A stretch of 64,000 bases of DNA from Mucidula mucida (lineage: Eukaryota > Basidiomycota > Agaricomycetes > Agaricales > Physalacriaceae): positions 91,490 to 155,489 of the forward strand of contig JADNYV010000076.1 of assembly GCA_015501055.1 (NCBI GenBank), in the 5' to 3' direction. The notes below the pieces were generated by a model that was not told the origin of the DNA, ran no database searches, and saw only the letters and a program-made list of their open reading frames with translations. Numbering within the stretch: position 1 is the first letter of the stretch; each line of letters opens with the position of its first letter. Of this stretch, positions 59,583 through 64,000 are shown piece by piece. Made by a program: the position numbers and the translations under genes.

Positions 59583-60075
59583 ACCTTCGGAATCATTCTA
59601 TACGGCACATCGCTCCTCCAGCTCTCCCACTGCTCTCCAAACGCCTCTCGCATCATCTCGTCTTCCTTCTTCATCCATGACTTTGACTATCACCGAAAGA
59701 TAGATACCCACACCCAGCGGCGGCACGCGTACGCACGAAAACCATGATCCCGGGAGCGTAAAGCAAAGCGCATATCCCACTTGTACCAGCGCGCCTCCCA
59801 TGTAGCTCGGGTGGCGGACGGTCCATGTGTAATCAATTTATGATCTTTGCGAATAGCAAGCTCGAAGGTGAAGAAACGCGCAGCAGGATACCTGCCATGA
59901 CGAGCGTCCATGCAGCGATGAACGGGCGGAGACAGGCGGTGAGATTCACATACGGGGTATGATATTCCGAATTGATGGTCTTGCGCTCTGCAGTGGGAGG
60001 CGTAGCATTTGGCGGTGTCAGTGAGACATACATGCAGGATGCTGAAGGTGAACGGAATTCTCCAGAGGGACATTA
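59583..60075 (-). pseudogene. ICMT-like copy 3, broken by small deletions
   Basis: The family start MSLWRIPFTFSILHV lies at 60073. LTPPNATPPTAERKTINSEY and PFIAAWTLVMAGILLRV follow, then FFTFELAIRKDHKLITHGP. There the usual Tyr-rich link before the RHPSY motif is missing: the sequence goes straight to VRHPSYMGGALVQVGY in another frame. A second shift occurs near VIVKV before KKEDEMMREAFGEQWESWRS and the end PKVY. The key catalytic text survives but in three frames, so the gene is probably inactive. It lies on the minus strand, 9.8 kb from the other two copies. Confidence 0.7.
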
Positions 60076-60445
60076 TGAGATGACGAAGACGAGGAGGTGA
60101 AAGGGAGTAGTGTAGGCATTGCTTAAATACCAGAGCGGTGATAGCTGAGAAGGACTAGCTCATACCCGCGGCGGTTGATACTGGGTTTCTGCTTGGAAGG
60201 TAAAAGGTGGCTAGAAGTGCGAAGAATGACATGTCTGACACCTGGGAAGGAAGCTCTAGCGAAAATATCTACGAGCACCGGTTTCACAATCCATCGATAG
60301 GCTTTGGTCATGGAAAGCTTCAGTTATACACAGCTGTTATGGTCAATGTAATGTCGGGAATTGCCGTTAGTTGTACTGGCCAGGGTTAGGGTTACGTTGC
60401 ACTGCTCATCGACGTCCACGTCGACGGCAAGGACTTTGAACTACC

Positions 60446-61566
60446 ATGGCAACGACAACGACGACGGTGATTCCGCCTGCAAATTGCTCGCTGAATGTGC
60501 TGCGGTTCCAAATACAAAGGTGCGTTTAGTCCGCCGCGCTGTAACCGACGATGACGGACCGAATGCCCCCAGCTCGGACGTCATAGACGAGCAAGCTAGA
60601 ATCAACGTCTATGAAGAAAAGTCGGAAAATGTAATATGGTACAAGGTTAGCTTGATGAAAGTGTGATGGGAATTGTACTGACTAGTGAGTAGGAAAGATA
60701 CCTCGGCGACGACGAGATCGTGGAACACATTATTGTGCGTGTCTTGGATATATCTCCACGTCGGCTCACAGCCTTCAGCATAACCCCACGTCTACCATAT
60801 GCTGGTCAATACACCGCCCCAAGCGCGGGTGGTATATCCGCATTCGATCGCGTCTTTTCCCGCCCGGCGTATTCATACCATTTACACCAGTGCCACCAGC
60901 ATCGCCCCACCACTGCGATGCCGCTCTCTCCATACACTCACGCACCAATATCCCTGCCGAGTCTCCAACAGAAATCAGCGAGGCATTTACATTCCAGGAG
61001 CGATCATCATCGTCCAGCTCCACTCATATCCGCCCACGCCACCCCCGCCTCGGCCACCATCGTTAACCGTTACACCGGCATCCCCGAGGTCATCCACGTC
61101 GACAGTAGAGCCGCGTTTGGCAGCAACGCAAATATGCGAATTTATCATGTCCCCAAGCTCGGCGCCACCCACTAAACCAGAAGACACGTCGTTTTTGTCG
61201 CGTGCACTTACCGCGTTGATGAACCACACGCCCTCCAATTCCAACTCATTTAGCCTGTGTCGCGTCTCCTCCGCACCACCCCCCTATGCTGCTGCTGATC
61301 CCGTTCCTCGATCCAGCCTCTGTGCGCCCCTTCTTGTATTCCACGATCGCACTCCCCTCCTCAGCTTCGGCTCCAGAACTGGCACAATCGAGATTGACAA
61401 GGCTGAAGAACGCCTCGTAGGCATTGACACTAGCTTCTGGATAGCCGTCGCGTTGACATATTTGGAATTTCTAGCGGAACGAGAGGTCAGTTCCTCTAAT
61501 ACTTTCTAGGCGTTTACTAAGCACTCCCCGTCTCTGCAGAGCTACCTCGCTGCCGCCAGCGATTAA
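60446..61566 (+). CDS. Uncharacterised multi-exon protein
   Basis: The frame begins MATTTTTVIPPANCSLNVLR, with a splice (GTGCGT...CCCAG) to SDVIDEQARINVYEEKSENV and another (GTTAGC...GTAG) to ERYLGDDEIVEHIIVRVLD. Its 3' half reads EERLVGIDTSFWIAVALTYL, then EFLAERE, and a final intron leads to SYLAAASD and TAA at 61566. The middle (60800-61250) is low-complexity Pro/Ser/His text whose exons I could not settle. No domain is recognised. The ending, a WIAVALTYLEFLAERE helix plus a short tail, looks conserved and not random. Confidence 0.5.
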
Positions 61567-61742
61567 CGAGTTCACCCGTTGTCCCCAACGATACATTCAC
61601 AAACTATTCTAGGGGACTCCCCTTTTCGGGGGGGAGAAGGAGTTATATTAATCGGCTGTTGGCCTCCTATTACACGAGACGTCATTTGCCTATAATCGAC
61701 TGATAATTGCACCCTTTCCATCTACCTCTTGCTCTCGCCATC

Positions 61743-63222
61743 ATGTCCCTCAACCCAGACGCTGTCGACCCCATCCTAAGCCGGGGATCCAGCATCGACC
61801 ATTCTTTTCCATCCGACTCGTCGTTCCACGCTGCGACTAGCAGCGACAACGCTAGAACGAGCTTCACTTTAGCATCCGACGACGATGTTGAGCCCGGACC
61901 GGAGGATGATTACGACGTCTTTGACCTCGAGCTGATACCGATAGTAGGGGGAAAGGTCAGTGTCGCCTGCTTCACTACATTTTACTTGTTAACAGTCCAG
62001 CAGACGACGGAACTCAGCTTCCGGAAGCGCAACATCACAGGCATATCCAGCGCTCGACCGACGTACAAGGTCGAGAAGAGGGTCGTCAGCCACTTGTTTG
62101 GCAAGAAGAACATGAGCGTCACCATCAATCGCAACGAGGGCCTGAGCGCTATTACCCCTCCGTCGCGCTCCCGACGGGACACCAAGGGTTACGCCCCAAT
62201 ATTCGAGGCTCTTGACGCAAACCCTCGCCAGGCGACCATGGTGGCGACACCTGACTGCGTTCTTCTGAACGGTGCGCGGCGGGCGCATCGTGCTGACGCC
62301 CTTCTGCGGTGCGTACGATCCTCAAAACGCCCGTACCCCAGGCGCACGGGACGGCGGGGCTTATCATTTCTTTCCCCTTGTCATATCCGACCTTGGGGCC
62401 GCGACGCCGCCTTCCGAGAACCACATTCCAGATCCCCTATCGCGGCAGCCGAACCCTCCATACTGTGGCGGGGGTACTTTCTTTTTGACGCCCATAGCCA
62501 GGGACGGAAGGAGCTCCTGTTTACGATGTGGTGCACCCGATATGAGAAGCGCCATAAGGTTCGGAGGATGATATTCTGGTGGCGGAGCTGCGTCTTCCCC
62601 AGCTGCCTGGGGACCTCTCCAAGCGCCAAGCACCTTCCTGGAGTCGGCTGATGAAGGAGCGGCACGCGTCGTTGCATATTTCAAAGACCGCCGTTGACCA
62701 GTGTTTCTCGGGCGACAATGTGCGTATACTGGTGAATGGGGCGCCGCCGGGCAATCGGCATTTCTTCGCCAAGGAGAGCGGGCTGGAGTTGTGGTTTCTG
62801 CGGTGGCGTTGAGTCTGCTGGCGATTGAGCATGAGGGGCTGGAGAACAAGAAGTGGGCGTGGTTAAATACGCGGGAGACGATGGAGCAGCAGACGCGGAG
62901 GGAGGAGAAGGCGAGTGGTGGTGGGGAGGAGGGGTTGGGGATTGGGATGGCACTGAGCCCGGAGATGGGTGGGATGGGCATGGGCATGGATCTGCAGTCT
63001 ATCGCGTCGAGGGACACGATGATGACGGGCACGCCACCCGAGAGGCCGTCGGACTGGAGCGTGATGTCGTACAAGTCGGACATGAGCTTGCGCCACGCGT
63101 CAGAGCCCGCGAGTGCGGGGGACGGGGAGTCTATCTATACCAAAACGTTCGTTTCCGAGCCGCCAAGGGACTATGATGTTGCGATGATGCGGCACTCGTC
63201 GCTGCAGCAGCTTGTTACTTGA
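61743..63222 (+). CDS. Uncharacterised multi-exon protein
   Basis: The start is MSLNPDAVDPILSRGSSIDH, followed by acidic text (SDDDVEPGPEDDYDVFDLEL), then TELSFRKRNITGISSARPTY and KVEKRVVSHLFGKKNMSVTI, which looks folded. Further pieces lie in other frames (GRIVLTPFCGAYDPQ; VRILVNGAPPGNRHFF; VSAVALSLLAIEHEGLENKK), so several introns exist between 62250 and 62820. The C-terminus is disordered with a Gly/Met run (GIGMALSPEMGGMGMGMDL) and ends SSLQQLVT. The family is not recognised. It follows the previous gene head to tail with about 180 bp between them. A G/C-rich hairpin-like run at 61615-61640 lies in that gap. Confidence 0.5.
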
Positions 63223-63775
63223 TACATTCGTTTTGTATTTTTTCATTGGTGTATACCCTGACATTGGTGGGGCGATTTACAGATATTATATGTTTCCGTC
63301 ATATTGGACTTGTTAGCTTACATATCGCATTTATTTTTCTCTATTGGAGAGGTGGTTTTTTTTGGATTGATACATGTGTAGGGCGTTCAATCGAAATTTC
63401 TTAAAGCCAGGAATGAGGCTTCGCTTTTGTTTGTGGACTTTGGCTAGTCTGATTCGTACTTTGACCAGGTTGCTTTCGCACGCCAAGTAGAGGCACAGCC
63501 ACACATGATTTTGCTCCCGCCTGTTACAAGCTCGTCCTCGGACTCGATACTCAACAGAACCGGTTGTAGGTGTAAATTAACAGACTGCTCATCTATCCAA
63601 CGGACGCTGCCTCTCGACGCGACCAGATTTCAGCCTCGTGCCCTACTAGTACTTAATAATAACCACGAAGCTTTCTCCGCATCACTGTTCACTCGCTGGT
63701 CTGTGTACGAATCCTATTGTCTGCGCCCTTTGACTGTCAACGCGTCTGGTACGGAACAATAACGCTCGCTCTAAT

Positions 63776-64000
63776 TGTATGGTCTTGTTCTTTTGTTCTT
63801 TTTGTAGTATTTATAGTCCAGCGTCTTCAATGAGGCTCGACACCATTCCATCCCTCCTTGTCCTGGATGCCTGCCGTCGAAAATATCCCGCACCCGTCTC
63901 GTCCTGCAGGAAAAAGATATTATAGACGCGCCAAAGGTACTTCAAGGAGTACCGACTCCTCTCCCCGTTCTACAGCGAGCGACGACCTTCCTGCCACGAC
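63776..64000 (+). repeat. Inverted duplicate of the promoter and start of the 47.4-kb gene (runs off the window)
   Basis: From about TGTATGGT to the window end, this matches the minus strand of roughly 47350-47570 almost base for base. It includes the 5' leader (CGTCTTCAATGAGGCTCGAC) and the start at 63867. An 11-bp segment just before the ATG is missing, and only a few substitutions occur, such as GGTACTTC for GGTTCTTC. The partial open frame (63867 to beyond 64000) reads MPAVENIPHPSRPAGKRYYR and TSRSTDSSPRSTAS. The intact 3' end lies outside the window. Confidence 0.8.

Noticed and set aside
60378..60395. TTAGGG word suggesting an interstitial telomere repeat
   Set aside because: Only one full TTAGGG unit is present; this is expected by chance.

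Overview
The window looks like nuclear DNA of a basidiomycete fungus, most likely an Agaricomycete. Genes are split by many introns of about 43-71 nt with GT-AG (occasionally GC-AG) ends. The contents fit that group: DUF6535 membrane proteins, F-box/leucine-rich proteins, a fungal CCH1 calcium channel, an Nse3/MAGE protein, a p47/Shp1 SEP-UBX protein and a TKL-type kinase domain. All gene models were spliced by eye from splice signals and reading frame; none is backed by transcripts.

Layout. 0.6-8.4 kb is a decayed tandem array of DUF6535 genes on the minus strand: one intact gene, one internally deleted but still open derivative, and three remnants. A tRNA-Lys(CTT) with a 17-nt intron lies beside it. 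8.4-10.7 kb has no recognisable gene. 10.7-17.4 kb holds nse3, a frameshifted F-box gene, a glutathione S-transferase and a Ser/Pro-rich coiled-coil membrane protein. 17.4-21.0 kb is gene-poor and carries a GCGTG-rich tract and a 253-bp MITE-like element with TA duplications. 21.0-24.1 kb has a nine-exon short-chain dehydrogenase and two unknown genes.

24.7-32.8 kb is a cluster of lineage-restricted proteins: two near-identical 200-residue orphan genes plus a remnant, a PD-(D/E)XK nuclease-like protein between them, and three coiled-coil paralogues sharing a C-terminal motif. 33.2-34.7 kb is the p47/Shp1-like gene. 36.2-39.6 kb is the most unusual gene: twelve exons that stay in frame and join a Cdc24-type RhoGEF (CH-like, DH and PH regions) to a TKL-like protein kinase. 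40.8-46.2 kb has a two-finger C2H2 protein, a small 100-residue gene and a two-RRM protein with a likely mitochondrial leader.

46.7-50 kb is rearranged. The 5' end of a dynamin-like gene is cut just before its P-loop and abuts an oppositely oriented gene whose promoter and start recur in inverted orientation at the right edge of the window. Two tail-to-tail isoprenylcysteine methyltransferase (ICMT) paralogues follow; a third, broken copy lies at 59.6 kb. 50.9-58.2 kb is the multi-exon CCH1 calcium channel on the minus strand. 60.4-63.2 kb holds two uncharacterised genes.

Functionally the window mixes housekeeping genes (SMC5/6, Cdc48 adaptor, calcium entry, prenyl-protein methylation) with fast-evolving families that expand and decay by local duplication. 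The RhoGEF-kinase fusion and the orphan/nuclease/coiled-coil cluster are the best candidates for undescribed biology.
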